Assembly: GCF_030348765.1 (NCBI RefSeq)
Contig: NZ_JAUCEU010000007.1
Coordinates: 5,057,501 to 5,121,500, forward strand
DNA: 64,000 nt
Source: Neobacillus sp. CF12
GTDB taxonomy: Bacteria > Bacillota > Bacilli > Bacillales > Cytobacillaceae
Direction: 5' to 3'
Below are positions 16,851 through 25,440 of this stretch, one piece after another (within the stretch, counting starts at the first letter, position 1; each line of letters begins with the position of its first letter). Both the position numbers and the translations under genes were made by a program. The notes below the pieces were generated by a model that saw only the letters and a list, made by a program, of their open reading frames with translations, was not told the origin of the DNA and ran no database searches.

Positions 16851-17684
16851 ATGAAAAAAGTTCTGTTTCACATATCCGTTTTTGTATCTTTTCTATTGCT
16901 TTTAAACCCATTAGTTATTTTGGCAGAGGAGGGAGATCAAAACCTCTTGACCATGGAAGAACTTTCGATAAAGGTAATGCCTGAATTTACTTACCATCCA
17001 AATGATGAAAGTAAACAACAGCCCCCATTATTAATCGGCTATCAAGGGACCATGCGTAATCAATCCGGACAGCCACAAAAAGGGCAAATTGAAATTCCAC
17101 TTCCAATGGAGGGCAAGAACTTCCGAATTGGCTATGTTGCTGATTATTCTAGTGACTTATCGAAAGTGTATGAAATTGAGTACATAATTGACCAAGAAAA
17201 AGGAACCATCTCCTGGACAACGAGTGAAGAAATCCAAGCAAATGATGTTTATAAATTCGTAATTGAATTTTTTACAGATACCATAAGTGTTGATAAAGAA
17301 AAGAAAACAGTTTCATACCAATTTAAAAGCTTTACTGATATTGGCTTATTCAATGTTTCGTTCATAGAGCCCTTAAAGGCAAAAAAGGTTGTACTTGAAC
17401 CAGCAACGGAAAAGAAAAAGACTCATGCTGATGAAGAAGGAGTTCACTCCTATTTCTACCAAGGACTAAAAGCGGGGAACGAGAAAAGTTTCACCCTTAC
17501 GTATGAACGCAACGAAACAGCTACTACCGTTGAGATGATGGAGACACAAGAACAACAACCGAATAACAACGTGGTAAATAAAAAAAGTACTGCTAACCTT
17601 TCCGTGGCAGCAGTAAGTGGAGCAGGTTTACTAGCAGCCGGTGTGTTTACTTATTTTTTGAAAAGTAAACGAAGAAAGAATTGA
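16851..17684 (+). CDS. Exported, C-terminally membrane-anchored protein of unknown function
   Basis: 277 residues. A signal peptide (KKVLFHISVFVSFLLLLNPLVILA, cleavage near residue 25) is followed by a beta-rich extracytoplasmic domain to about 215, a low-complexity linker rich in T, E, Q and N, one membrane helix near 251-270 (LSVAAVSGAGLLAAGVFTYF) and a basic KSKRRKN tail. The order of the last parts resembles surface proteins anchored by a C-terminal helix. There are no Cys residues or heme motifs. It is the first gene behind the Fnr/Rex-type control region and precedes nrfH by 90 bp, so a role in nitrite ammonification or its membrane complex is inferred only from position. I do not recognise the family. 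Confidence 0.8.
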   Translation: MKKVLFHISVFVSFLLLLNPLVILAEEGDQNLLTMEELSIKVMPEFTYHPNDESKQQPPLLIGYQGTMRNQSGQPQKGQIEIPLPMEGKNFRIGYVADYSSDLSKVYEIEYIIDQEKGTISWTTSEEIQANDVYKFVIEFFTDTISVDKEKKTVSYQFKSFTDIGLFNVSFIEPLKAKKVVLEPATEKKKTHADEEGVHSYFYQGLKAGNEKSFTLTYERNETATTVEMMETQEQQPNNNVVNKKSTANLSVAAVSGAGLLAAGVFTYFLKSKRRKN

Positions 17685-17774
17685 TTTGCAAGACCATTTC
17701 TTTGGCGATAAAGTGCACTCGTACTTTATTCAATAAATTAGAGAGAGAAGATCTATATAATGGGAGGTGAAATG

Positions 17775-18299
17775 ATGTTAAAAAGATGGTTTAAAAAATT
17801 GCTGGCTATTGATAAAAGGGTATTGATTTTAGGTGCTCTTATTGCTGGTGTACTCTTTTCATTCGGGACAGTTAAAACAATGGCTTATTTAGATTCACCA
17901 GGATTTTGTCAAAATTGTCATACAATGAAGTCTGTTTATACGTCATTCGTGGATTCGACTCATGCAGAATTGCAGTGTAATGACTGCCATTTACCACATG
18001 AGAGTGAGGTTGGAAAATTATTTTTCAAAGGCCGCGCAGGGATGACACATATTTTCTACAATACATTAGGTACTGAGGATATACCTGATCGAATTTATGC
18101 AACCACACGTACGATAAGAGTTATCAATCAAAACTGTGCAGAGTGTCATAAGAGCACAATTGATAATGTCTCACATGATGCAAAAGAAAACTGCATGTCG
18201 TGTCATCAAACCGTACCACATGGAAGCGATTTTAAAGATGATAGTTACCATCAGCCGCCTAAGTCAGGTGAGTTATTAAAAAATAAGGGAGGATTTTAA
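17775..18299 (+). CDS. nrfH: NrfH, NapC/NirT-type tetraheme quinol dehydrogenase
   Basis: 174 residues from the second of two adjacent ATGs (17772, 17775), best spaced from GGGAGGTGA. One N-terminal membrane helix (about 15-35) leaves the rest outside. Four CXXCH heme sites: 45-49, 68-72, 121-125, 140-144. NrfH takes electrons from menaquinol and passes them to NrfA. The first site is the CQNCHTM form with the nearby Met typical of heme 1 in NrfH. It ends 2 bp before nrfA. No cytochrome c maturation genes lie in the window, so they must be elsewhere. Confidence 0.95.
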   Translation: MLKRWFKKLLAIDKRVLILGALIAGVLFSFGTVKTMAYLDSPGFCQNCHTMKSVYTSFVDSTHAELQCNDCHLPHESEVGKLFFKGRAGMTHIFYNTLGTEDIPDRIYATTRTIRVINQNCAECHKSTIDNVSHDAKENCMSCHQTVPHGSDFKDDSYHQPPKSGELLKNKGGF

Positions 18300-18301
18300 G
18301 A

Positions 18302-19762
18302 ATGAATAGGTTCCGTTATGGGGCATACCTCCTTCTACTAGTATTTGTTCTCATCATTACTGGCTGCAGCAATTCCAGTGATGGTGCAAGTGAAAAAACG
18401 GCAAGTGCTAAGGAAGTGAAGGGTACTACAGGCCTTTCTAAAGACGAAATAAGCAATGAGGCCTTTAAAGAATTATTTCCACTTCAATATAATAGCTATC
18501 AAAAAAATGAAAAAATGGAAGATACAAAATACAATGGTTCCGTAAAGCGCAGTAAGTACGATCCTGATAAGGAACCTTTACTTCCTGTACTTTTTAACGG
18601 TTATGGCTTTGCTACGGAGTACAATGAAGACCGAGGACACGTTTATGCTCTTGAAGATATTCGTGATGTAAAGCGAATTACTGATAAATCAGTAGGTTCT
18701 TGTTATACGTGTAAATCAACTGCAGTCCCTCAGATGATTGAAGAAATGGGCGATGAGTATTGGGGAGCCAATTTTAATCAAGCAATTTGGCCTAAAGGGG
18801 AAGCAATGGGACACTCACCAATTGGATGTTCTGATTGCCACGACCCGGAAACAATGGACTTACGTGTAACACGCCCAAGCTTCTATAAGGCTTTAGAAGC
18901 TCAAGGAGTAGATACTTCTAATCCAACCAAAAACGATATGCGCAGCTATGTTTGTGGTCAGTGCCATGTGGAATACCATTTTGCGGCTGAAAACAGTGAA
19001 GTAACCTTCCCTTGGGACAATGGTTTTAAGCCTGAAGAAATGTATGAATACTATAGTACGATTGCAAAAGAAAATGGCTTTGAAAAAGACTGGGTTCACA
19101 ATATTTCTGGTGCACCGATGTTAAAAGCGCAGCACCCAGAATTTGAAACGCATGCAGGCGGTACACATGGTAAGGCAAATGTATCTTGTGCAGACTGTCA
19201 TATGCCATATGAGCGCGTAGACGGAAAAAGAAAAATCACTTCCCACTATTGGACTTCACCGCTCAAAACAATGGATACATCTTGCGGACAATGCCATGGT
19301 GATAGAGATTTAGACAAATTAAAAGATCGTGTGATTGAGATCCAAGATGCAAACGTAAGTGCACTACATGAGGCACAGGATATTTCAACAACAGCACACT
19401 ATTACATTAATAAAATGATTACATCTGGAGTAAGTCAAGACAAGATTAAACAGGCTCAAGAATTCGTACGTAAAGGTCAATGGTTCTGGGATATTATTGC
19501 AGCTGAAAACTCTTCAGGCTTCCATAACCCTCAAGGTTCAATGGATTCATTAAGAGAGTCAGTTGTACAATCTAACAATGCGATTCGCCTTGCAACAGAA
19601 GAGCTAGTGAAAAAGGGAGTCAGCATTGAAGAGCTAAATTTTGAAATTGAAAAAGTAAAGAGTGCTGTGCAAGCTGAAACAGTAAATGACAAGAAAAAGG
19701 ATCATGCTGTAAACAGCTACTTCCCTGCTCAGCAACCAGTAGTGCCTGTAGTAAAAAAATAG
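18302..19762 (+). CDS. nrfA: Ammonia-forming cytochrome c nitrite reductase NrfA
   Basis: 486 residues. The N-terminus is a lipoprotein signal with lipobox LIITGC (Cys22), so the enzyme is tethered outside the membrane, as in Gram-positives. Five heme motifs: CYTCK at 134-138 (the Lys-ligated catalytic heme), then CSDCH 176-180, CGQCH 218-222, CADCH 296-300 and CGQCH 328-332. Catalytic Tyr225 in CHVEY and His278 in AQHPE are present. It reduces nitrite to ammonium with six electrons. Coupled to nrfH (2-bp gap); terminator at 19841. Confidence 0.97.
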   Translation: MNRFRYGAYLLLLVFVLIITGCSNSSDGASEKTASAKEVKGTTGLSKDEISNEAFKELFPLQYNSYQKNEKMEDTKYNGSVKRSKYDPDKEPLLPVLFNGYGFATEYNEDRGHVYALEDIRDVKRITDKSVGSCYTCKSTAVPQMIEEMGDEYWGANFNQAIWPKGEAMGHSPIGCSDCHDPETMDLRVTRPSFYKALEAQGVDTSNPTKNDMRSYVCGQCHVEYHFAAENSEVTFPWDNGFKPEEMYEYYSTIAKENGFEKDWVHNISGAPMLKAQHPEFETHAGGTHGKANVSCADCHMPYERVDGKRKITSHYWTSPLKTMDTSCGQCHGDRDLDKLKDRVIEIQDANVSALHEAQDISTTAHYYINKMITSGVSQDKIKQAQEFVRKGQWFWDIIAAENSSGFHNPQGSMDSLRESVVQSNNAIRLATEELVKKGVSIEELNFEIEKVKSAVQAETVNDKKKDHAVNSYFPAQQPVVPVVKK

Positions 19763-19840
19763 ACCCTTCCGAAAAAAACTTAAAACTCCCGCTAAGTAGG
19801 ATTAAGTAATTCCAGGAAAGAGTCCATAAATAGTTTTTAA

Positions 19841-19880
19841 GAAAACACTGTTTCTATCTGAGGAACAGTGTTTTCTTGAT
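19841..19880 (+). terminator. nrf operon terminator
   Basis: Perfect 12-bp stem GAAAACACTGTT / AACAGTGTTTTC, 80 bp after nrfA. The T run is short, so termination may be partial. Confidence 0.65.
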
Positions 19881-19995
19881 GTTATTGTGAACAACTTATA
19901 TCTAGCTGTCAATAAAACTTATTTGGCAGTGGTCTAAAATGGATGAAATTCAAATATTTTATAAGGAAAATCCAATATGAAATAGGTGAGAGCAA

Positions 19996-20220
19996 ATGTA
20001 TGTTGTTCACTTTTATGAAAACAAAGTAGAGCTTTTGAATCAACTTCTAGGAAGTGTTCCAGCCGTTGGTGAAGCGATTACAATTAAAGGTCGTAAAGGG
20101 AAAGTCACGGGTGTTAATCATGTTGATGACAAACATGTTCATGTCCAGATAATGATTGAAAAAGTAGTAGTTAAAAATAAACTCTCAGCAGCCGAACTCG
20201 CGAAGAAGAAAAAAAGATAA
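19996..20220 (+). CDS. Small conserved hypothetical protein
   Basis: 74 residues beginning MYVVHFYENKVELLNQLLGSVP, with a beta-rich middle (GEAITIKGRKGKVTGVNHVDDKHVHVQIMIEKV) that looks like a short SH3-type barrel, and a strongly basic ELAKKKKR tail suggesting nucleic-acid or membrane contact. The ATG follows AGGTGAG. It stands alone with its own terminator at 20236. Function unknown; not recognised. Confidence 0.75.
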   Translation: MYVVHFYENKVELLNQLLGSVPAVGEAITIKGRKGKVTGVNHVDDKHVHVQIMIEKVVVKNKLSAAELAKKKKR

Positions 20221-20235
20221 TTAAGGAGTAACTGG

Positions 20236-20262
20236 AGGTCCTATTAAAGGACTTTTTTTTTA
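20236..20262 (+). terminator. Terminator after the small gene at 19996
   Basis: AGGTCCT with AGGACTT (one wobble pair) and nine T residues. Confidence 0.8.
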
Positions 20263-20359
20263 TTATTACAACAATTTTGTAAAGGATTGCACAGAATCAG
20301 GAATGGGAATACAATATCTTTTGGAATTCTAAATTAGTTAACTTAAAGGAGCGTTTTTC

Positions 20360-21547
20360 ATGCCACGTGCCTTATGGCTTTTAATTATTGGGATGGCAGT
20401 GAATGTAACAGGCTCTTCTTTTTTATGGCCTTTAAATACAATCTATATTCACGATCATTTAGGTAAGTCGTTATCGATGGCGGGGGTTGTTTTAATGTTG
20501 AACTCCGCAGCGAGCGTCATTGGAAATCTTTATGGCGGCAGTCTTTTTGATAAAATCGGAGGCTACAAATCTATTATTCTTGGAATAAGTATCTCCCTTT
20601 CAGCCCTAGTTGGGTTAACTTTCTGGCATGGCTGGCCGGAATATATAGTTTTCCTTACCATTATTGGATTTGGTAGTGGAGTCACTTTCCCAGCAATGTA
20701 TGCGATGGCGGGAATGGTTTGGAAGGAAGGCGGGCGTAAAGCCTTTAATGCCGTTTATATTGCGCAAAACCTTGGGGTAGCGGTCGGAGCTGCACTTGGA
20801 GGCATTCTTGCCGATTACTCATTTGAATTAATCTTCCTTGCTAATACCCTTATGTATAGTATCTTTTTACTAATTGCTTTTTTTGGCTATAAAGGGCTTT
20901 CAACGGATTCGGCTAAACAAGCCAATAGCCTACAGGATGCAACACTTGTAAAAGGTCGAAAAAGTCTATATGCTTTATTGATTTTATGTTCAGGTTATTT
21001 GCTATGCTGGGTTGGATACGTTCAATGGATGACAACGATTGCTTCTTATACTCAGGAAATTAATATATCATTATCGCAATACAGCCTTTTATGGACGATA
21101 AACGGTGCATTAATTGTTCTTGGTCAGCCATTATTAAATGGCTTGCTTAAACGTCTTGCTGCCAAACTAAAGGTACAAATCCTCATCGGGATTGCTATTT
21201 TTATTGTTTCCTTCCTAATTGCAGGGAACGCTAGCGCATTTTCAGGATTCCTCGTAGCGATGATCATTTTAACCATTGGTGAAATGTTTATTTGGCCAGC
21301 GGTACCAACCATCGCCTTTGAGTTGGCTCCAAAGGGACGTGAGGGATTTTATCAAGGAATTGTTAATAGCACGGCTACCGGGGGAAGAATGATTGGTCCG
21401 CTATTAGGGGGTTTACTTGTTGACCTTTATAATATGTCGGCTTTATTCTACGTCTTAATTGGATTATTTGTGATTGCAATCGTAACGACTTTAGCCTATG
21501 ACCGACTCTTGAGAACAGAAAAGAAATTAAACATTAAACTTACTTAG
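20360..21547 (+). CDS. yttB: MFS transporter YttB
   Basis: 395 residues with 12 predicted membrane helices and the major facilitator motif between helices 2 and 3 (GGSLFDKIGGYKS, a GXLXDRXGRK variant). Motif C-like Gly-rich segments (GVAVGAALGGILADYS) suggest a drug/H+ antiporter-type efflux pump. It occupies the same place before leuS as B. subtilis YttB. The ATG follows AAGGAGCG. Substrate unknown. Confidence 0.85.
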   Translation: MPRALWLLIIGMAVNVTGSSFLWPLNTIYIHDHLGKSLSMAGVVLMLNSAASVIGNLYGGSLFDKIGGYKSIILGISISLSALVGLTFWHGWPEYIVFLTIIGFGSGVTFPAMYAMAGMVWKEGGRKAFNAVYIAQNLGVAVGAALGGILADYSFELIFLANTLMYSIFLLIAFFGYKGLSTDSAKQANSLQDATLVKGRKSLYALLILCSGYLLCWVGYVQWMTTIASYTQEINISLSQYSLLWTINGALIVLGQPLLNGLLKRLAAKLKVQILIGIAIFIVSFLIAGNASAFSGFLVAMIILTIGEMFIWPAVPTIAFELAPKGREGFYQGIVNSTATGGRMIGPLLGGLLVDLYNMSALFYVLIGLFVIAIVTTLAYDRLLRTEKKLNIKLT

Positions 21548-21551
21548 TAAA

Positions 21552-21588
21552 AAAATCCGGCTTATACTGTGAGGTCGGATTTTTATGT
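21552..21588 (+). terminator. yttB terminator
   Basis: AAATCCG and CGGATTT arms with a following T run just after the yttB stop. Confidence 0.75.
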
Positions 21589-21654
21589 TTTAAAAATAAT
21601 TTTTTTGGTCAAACTGTTTTAGGAGAAAGTTACTTGCATACCGCTAAGAAATTT

Positions 21655-21683
21655 ATTACAATAACCGTAATACTTTTTATAAT
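21655..21683 (+). promoter_or_regulatory. leuS leader promoter
   Basis: ATTACA (21655-21660), 17-bp spacer, perfect TATAAT (21678-21683), just before the T-box leader. Confidence 0.7.
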
Positions 21684-21689
21684 GAAAGA

Positions 21690-21925
21690 CAGTGATTAGG
21701 AGTAGTAGTGAATCATACCCGTTTTTTAGAGAGTTGACGGCTGGTGGAAGTCAACCGGGTACATCATGAACTCGCCTATGAGTTGCAAACATGAAATGTA
21801 ACAGTAATGTTTGCCGTATTCCGCGTTAAGGATGAATGAAGCGAGTGTTTTAAACACTAATGTGGGTGGTACCGCGGGAAGATACATAGACAATCCTCTC
21901 GTCCCTTTTGGGATGAGGGGTTTTT
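21690..21925 (+). ncRNA. T-box leader of leuS
   Basis: The T-box sequence AATGTGGGTGGTACCGCGG lies at 21859-21877, preceded by a long structured Stem I region and followed by a terminator (CCTCTCGTCCC / GGGATGAGGGG, 21894-21920, then T7). A CTC Leu codon at 21771-21773 is a plausible specifier. Uncharged tRNA-Leu would pair through the NCCA end and favour the antiterminator, raising leuS expression. Confidence 0.95.
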
Positions 21926-21970
21926 TTATTTTTTGGGTTAGTTTAAAAGTTCAAAGTTGTTATTTGCACC

Positions 21971-22161
21971 CTGTTGATTTGTGCGGAAGGTGCGAGACTC
22001 CTGCAGGAGGACGGGACAGGGGAGACCCCGCAGGCGCTTTAGCGCCGAGGAGGCTTCCCGAACCGACTGCGGAAAGCGAAGCGCCTCTTGACAGGCAAAG
22101 ATCGCCTGTCACTGCGGTGATTATTCAAGGAAGCTTTCCTTAGTGGAGCACAAATCAACAG
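21971..22161. repeat. Family B MITE-like repeat, copy 1
   Basis: 191 bp bounded by a perfect 14-bp inverted repeat CTGTTGATTTGTGC / GCACAAATCAACAG. Inside are the shared GAGACCCCGCAGGCGCTTTAGCGCCGAGGAGG-type core (GAGACCCCGCAGGCGC about 22023-22038), GCGGAAAGCGAAGCGCC and GACAGGCAAAGATCGCCTGTC. It lies between the T-box terminator and the leuS ribosome site, so it is part of the read-through leuS mRNA. Confidence 0.88.
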
Positions 22162-22186
22162 GCCAATTTTTTAGGAGGAATAGACA

Positions 22187-24604
22187 ATGAGTTTCGATCA
22201 TCAGCATATCGAGAAAAAGTGGCAAAAAAAATGGGAAACAGAAAAAACATTTAAAACGAATGAAGAATTTGATAAACCAAAATTCTACGCATTAGATATG
22301 TTTCCATATCCATCTGGAGCCGGACTACATGTTGGACACCCTGAAGGCTATACGGCAACTGATATTCTATCACGATTAAAGAGAATGCAAGGATATAATG
22401 TTTTACATCCAATGGGCTGGGATGCTTTCGGGTTACCTGCTGAGCAATATGCATTGGATACCGGAAACGATCCTGCAGAGTTCACTGAGCAGAATATAAA
22501 CACGTTCAGAAGACAAATTAAATCGTTAGGTTTTTCATATGACTGGGACCGTGAAGTAAACACAACTGATCCCGAATACTATAAATGGACGCAATGGATT
22601 TTCTTGAAGCTTTGGGAAAAAGGGCTTGCGTATATTGATGAAGTAGCTGTTAACTGGTGCCCGGCACTTGGTACCGTATTGGCAAATGAAGAAGTCATTG
22701 ATGGTAAGAGTGAACGCGGTGGGCATCCGGTTGAACGCAGACCAATGAAGCAGTGGATGTTAAAAATTACTGCTTATGGAGACCGTTTACTTGAGGACTT
22801 AGAAGAACTTGACTGGCCAGAGAGTCTTAAAGAAATGCAGCGCAATTGGATTGGCCGTTCGGAGGGTGCAGAAGTAACCTTTAACATCGAAGGTCATGAC
22901 GAAACATTTACTGTGTTTACAACTCGTCCCGATACATTATTTGGTGCAACCTATGCGGTGCTTGCTCCTGAACATTCCTTTGTTGATAAGATTACAACAG
23001 CGGAGCAGCGGTCAGCGGTAGACGCTTATTTAGACAAAGTTAAAACAAAGAGTGATCTAGAACGTACGGACTTAGCGAAAGAAAAAACAGGAGTCTTCAC
23101 AGGTGCTTATGCCATTAATCCAGCAAATGGCGAAAAAATGCCAATTTGGATTGCCGATTATGTATTAGTAAGCTACGGTACCGGTGCAATCATGGCTGTT
23201 CCTGCACACGATGAACGTGACTATGAATTCGCCAAACAATTTGACCTTCCAATAAAGGCAGTAGTAGCAGGTGGCGACATTGAAAAAGAACCATATACAG
23301 GTGATGGTGAACATATTAACTCTGAGTTCTTAAATGGATTAAATAAAGAAGAAGCAATCACCAATATGATTTCATGGTTGGAAAAAAAGGGAATTGGTAC
23401 GAAGAAGGTAACCTTCCGTTTACGCGATTGGCTGTTTAGCCGCCAGCGTTATTGGGGTGAGCCGATTCCAATTATCCATTGGGAAGATGGTTCCATGACA
23501 GCGGTGCCAGAAGACCAGCTGCCATTAACGTTACCAAAAACGAAAAATATCAAACCTTCTGGTACGGGAGAATCACCGCTTGCTGTGATTGAGGATTGGG
23601 TAAATGTTGTGGATCCAGAAACAGGCAAGAAAGGTCGTCGTGAAACAAATACCATGCCACAATGGGCAGGCAGTTGCTGGTATTATTTACGTTATATTGA
23701 TCCGAAAAATGATCAAGCACTTGCTTCTAAAGAAAAATTAGATCATTGGCTTCCAGTAGACGTGTACATCGGTGGCGCTGAACATGCTGTTCTTCACTTA
23801 TTGTACGCTCGTTTCTGGCACAAAGTCCTTTATGATATCGGGGTTGTGGCAACGAAAGAGCCATTCCAAAAGCTTTTCAACCAAGGAATGATCTTAGGCG
23901 AAAACAATGAAAAAATGAGTAAGTCAAAAGGCAATGTTGTAAATCCTGATGATATCGTCGACAGTCATGGTGCTGATACACTTCGTTTGTATGAAATGTT
24001 CATGGGACCGCTTGATGCGTCCATTGCTTGGTCAACCAATGGACTTGATGGTTCTCGTCGTTTCCTAGATCGTATCTGGCGTTTGATGGTTGAGGAAAAT
24101 GGAGAATTAAATCCAAAAATTCAAGAAAATGAAGAAGCAGCAAATTTAGAGAAGGTTTATCACCAAACTGTGAAGAAGGTTACAGAGGATTACGAGGGCT
24201 TGAGATTTAATACGGCGATTTCACAAATGATGGTATTCATTAATGAAGCCTATAAATCAACTGTTCTTCCAAAGCACTACATGGAAGGCTTCGTAAAAAT
24301 GCTTGCTCCAGTTGCACCGCATGTTGCCGAAGAACTATGGGAAAAGCTTGGTCATAGCGGTACTATCTCGTACGAAACATGGCCAGCATATGATGAAGCT
24401 AAATTAGTGGATGATGAAGTGGAAATTGTTATTCAAGTGAATGGGAAGGTAAAGACTAAATTACTAGTTCCTACGGATGCAAGCAAAGAAGCATTAGAAG
24501 GAATTGCGATGGACGATGAAAGAGTAAAGGAACAAATCGAAGGTAAGACCATTCGCAAAGTCATCACTGTACCTGGTAAACTTGTTAATATTGTAGCCAA
24601 TTGA
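22187..24604 (+). CDS. leuS: Leucyl-tRNA synthetase
   Basis: 805 residues, the usual bacterial LeuRS length. It charges tRNA-Leu. Class I signatures are intact: HIGH-type HVGH at 48-51 and KMSKS near 576-580. The CP1 editing domain carries the T-rich [12 protein letters not shown] and the [15 protein letters not shown] motif needed to clear mischarged tRNA; the C-terminal VQVNGK-type domain is present. The ATG follows TTAGGAGG. Expression is controlled by the T-box leader upstream, with a family B repeat in between. Confidence 0.98.
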   Translation: MSFDHQHIEKKWQKKWETEKTFKTNEEFDKPKFYALDMFPYPSGAGLHVGHPEGYTATDILSRLKRMQGYNVLHPMGWDAFGLPAEQYALDTGNDPAEFTEQNINTFRRQIKSLGFSYDWDREVNTTDPEYYKWTQWIFLKLWEKGLAYIDEVAVNWCPALGTVLANEEVIDGKSERGGHPVERRPMKQWMLKITAYGDRLLEDLEELDWPESLKEMQRNWIGRSEGAEVTFNIEGHDETFTVFTTRPDTLFGATYAVLAPEHSFVDKITTAEQRSAVDAYLDKVKTKSDLERTDLAKEKTGVFTGAYAINPANGEKMPIWIADYVLVSYGTGAIMAVPAHDERDYEFAKQFDLPIKAVVAGGDIEKEPYTGDGEHINSEFLNGLNKEEAITNMISWLEKKGIGTKKVTFRLRDWLFSRQRYWGEPIPIIHWEDGSMTAVPEDQLPLTLPKTKNIKPSGTGESPLAVIEDWVNVVDPETGKKGRRETNTMPQWAGSCWYYLRYIDPKNDQALASKEKLDHWLPVDVYIGGAEHAVLHLLYARFWHKVLYDIGVVATKEPFQKLFNQGMILGENNEKMSKSKGNVVNPDDIVDSHGADTLRLYEMFMGPLDASIAWSTNGLDGSRRFLDRIWRLMVEENGELNPKIQENEEAANLEKVYHQTVKKVTEDYEGLRFNTAISQMMVFINEAYKSTVLPKHYMEGFVKMLAPVAPHVAEELWEKLGHSGTISYETWPAYDEAKLVDDEVEIVIQVNGKVKTKLLVPTDASKEALEGIAMDDERVKEQIEGKTIRKVITVPGKLVNIVAN

Positions 24605-24606
24605 AA

Positions 24607-24783
24607 GAAAAGCGGAAGCGCCTTCGGAACAAGCACAGCTTGTTCCTACGAGGATTAATCTAAGGAGCTTTCCTTAGTGTACAGGGGCGACAGGCATAAG
24701 ACGAGCCGGCGGGAAGGTTGCGTTTTTTAACCTTCTTGCCGGATTGGCTTATGACCCCGAGCCCCTAGGCGCTGAAGCTGGAC
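24607..24783 (+). repeat. Family A dispersed repeat
   Basis: 177 bp from GAAAAGCGGAAGCGCC to GGCGCTGAAGCTGGAC. It carries GACAGGCATAAGACGAGCCGGC, GGAAGGTTGCG and GGATTGGCTTATGA, matching the copy at 15841-15968 in reverse. An extra AGGAGCTTTCCTTAGTG segment resembles the end of family B, hinting at recombination between families. It lies directly after leuS. Confidence 0.85.
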
Positions 24784-24838
24784 AATTACTAATTCCCCCT
24801 GTTGTACAGGGGGAAAACCTAACATAGGGGTGGGAAAG

Positions 24839-25144
24839 ATGGAAGAAATTCAAATTATTACGCCAGAAGAATTAAAGAAAAAGCTCGAGCAGGGGGAAAA
24901 ACTTGAGCTTGTTGATGTTAGGGAAGATGAAGAGGTAGCCCAAGGAATGATACCTGGGGCAAAGCATATTCGTATGGGGGAAATTCCAGCTAACCTTGAT
25001 TATTTTGACAAAGAAAAAGAATATATCTTTATTTGCCGATCCAGTCGTAGAAGTGAAAATGTTTGCTACTATCTAAAGGACCAAGGATACAAGGTTCGTA
25101 ATATGATTGGCGGCATGCTTGAATGGTCAGGCGATACAAAATAA
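24839..25144 (+). CDS. ytwF: Rhodanese-domain protein YtwF
   Basis: 101 residues forming one rhodanese domain: N-terminal ITPEELKKKLEQGEKLELVDVRE and active loop CRSSRRS with the sulfur-carrying Cys (about residue 65). Such single-domain proteins move sulfane sulfur from thiosulfate or persulfides. Length and neighbourhood fit B. subtilis YtwF. The ATG at 24839 is preferred to a GTG three codons upstream because GGGGTGGG precedes it. Single gene with its own terminator. Confidence 0.85.
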   Translation: MEEIQIITPEELKKKLEQGEKLELVDVREDEEVAQGMIPGAKHIRMGEIPANLDYFDKEKEYIFICRSSRRSENVCYYLKDQGYKVRNMIGGMLEWSGDTK

Positions 25145-25171
25145 ACGATTCCAATGCGGAATCGTTTTTTT
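25145..25171 (+). terminator. ytwF terminator
   Basis: Perfect ACGATTCC / GGAATCGT stem, AATGC loop, seven T residues. Confidence 0.9.
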
Positions 25172-25239
25172 ATGCCCTTTATTTTTAATTTTCTGAAAAA
25201 GTGGTAATAATGAAATTAAAAACAGAAAGGAAGAATCAT

Positions 25240-25425
25240 ATGATTCAAGTAAAGTTGTTTGACCGAGAGCATGAAAAGGATTTAGAAAAGGAAATGAACC
25301 GCTTTTTAAAGGGACTTGATGAAAAGAAATTGCTAGATATAAAATACAATGTAGCCGCATTGCCAGAGGATGAAGAGGAAGATCAAATCTATTGTTTTTC
25401 AGCGATGATTATTTACAAGGCCTGA
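25240..25425 (+). CDS. cse60: Sporulation protein Cse60
   Basis: 61 residues, IQVKLFDREHEKDLEKEMNRFL... ending YCFSAMIIYKA, matching the small Cse60 protein that B. subtilis makes in the mother cell under sigma-E. I choose the ATG at 25240, after GAAAGGAAG; the frame open to 25201 has no ribosome site. Function unknown. Its stop codon lies within a hairpin shared with the convergent ytfP gene. I could not confirm a sigma-E promoter. Confidence 0.85.
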   Translation: MIQVKLFDREHEKDLEKEMNRFLKGLDEKKLLDIKYNVAALPEDEEEDQIYCFSAMIIYKA

Positions 25426-25440
25426 CGAATAATCAGGCCT
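25418..25440. terminator. Hairpin shared by cse60 and ytfP ends
   Basis: Perfect 8-bp stem AGGCCTGA / TCAGGCCT. The left arm is the last cse60 codons including its stop; the right arm is the last ytfP codons. T runs follow on both strands, so it probably ends both transcripts. Confidence 0.7.

Noticed and set aside
17709..17730. Terminator between the exported protein gene and nrfH
   Set aside because: Only a 7-bp AT-rich stem (ATAAAGT/ACTTTAT) without a T run, so more likely an intercistronic structure.
21811..22143. 110-residue reading frame over the T-box and repeat
   Set aside because: It overlaps the T-box RNA and terminator and a non-coding repeat, has no ribosome site and no recognisable product.
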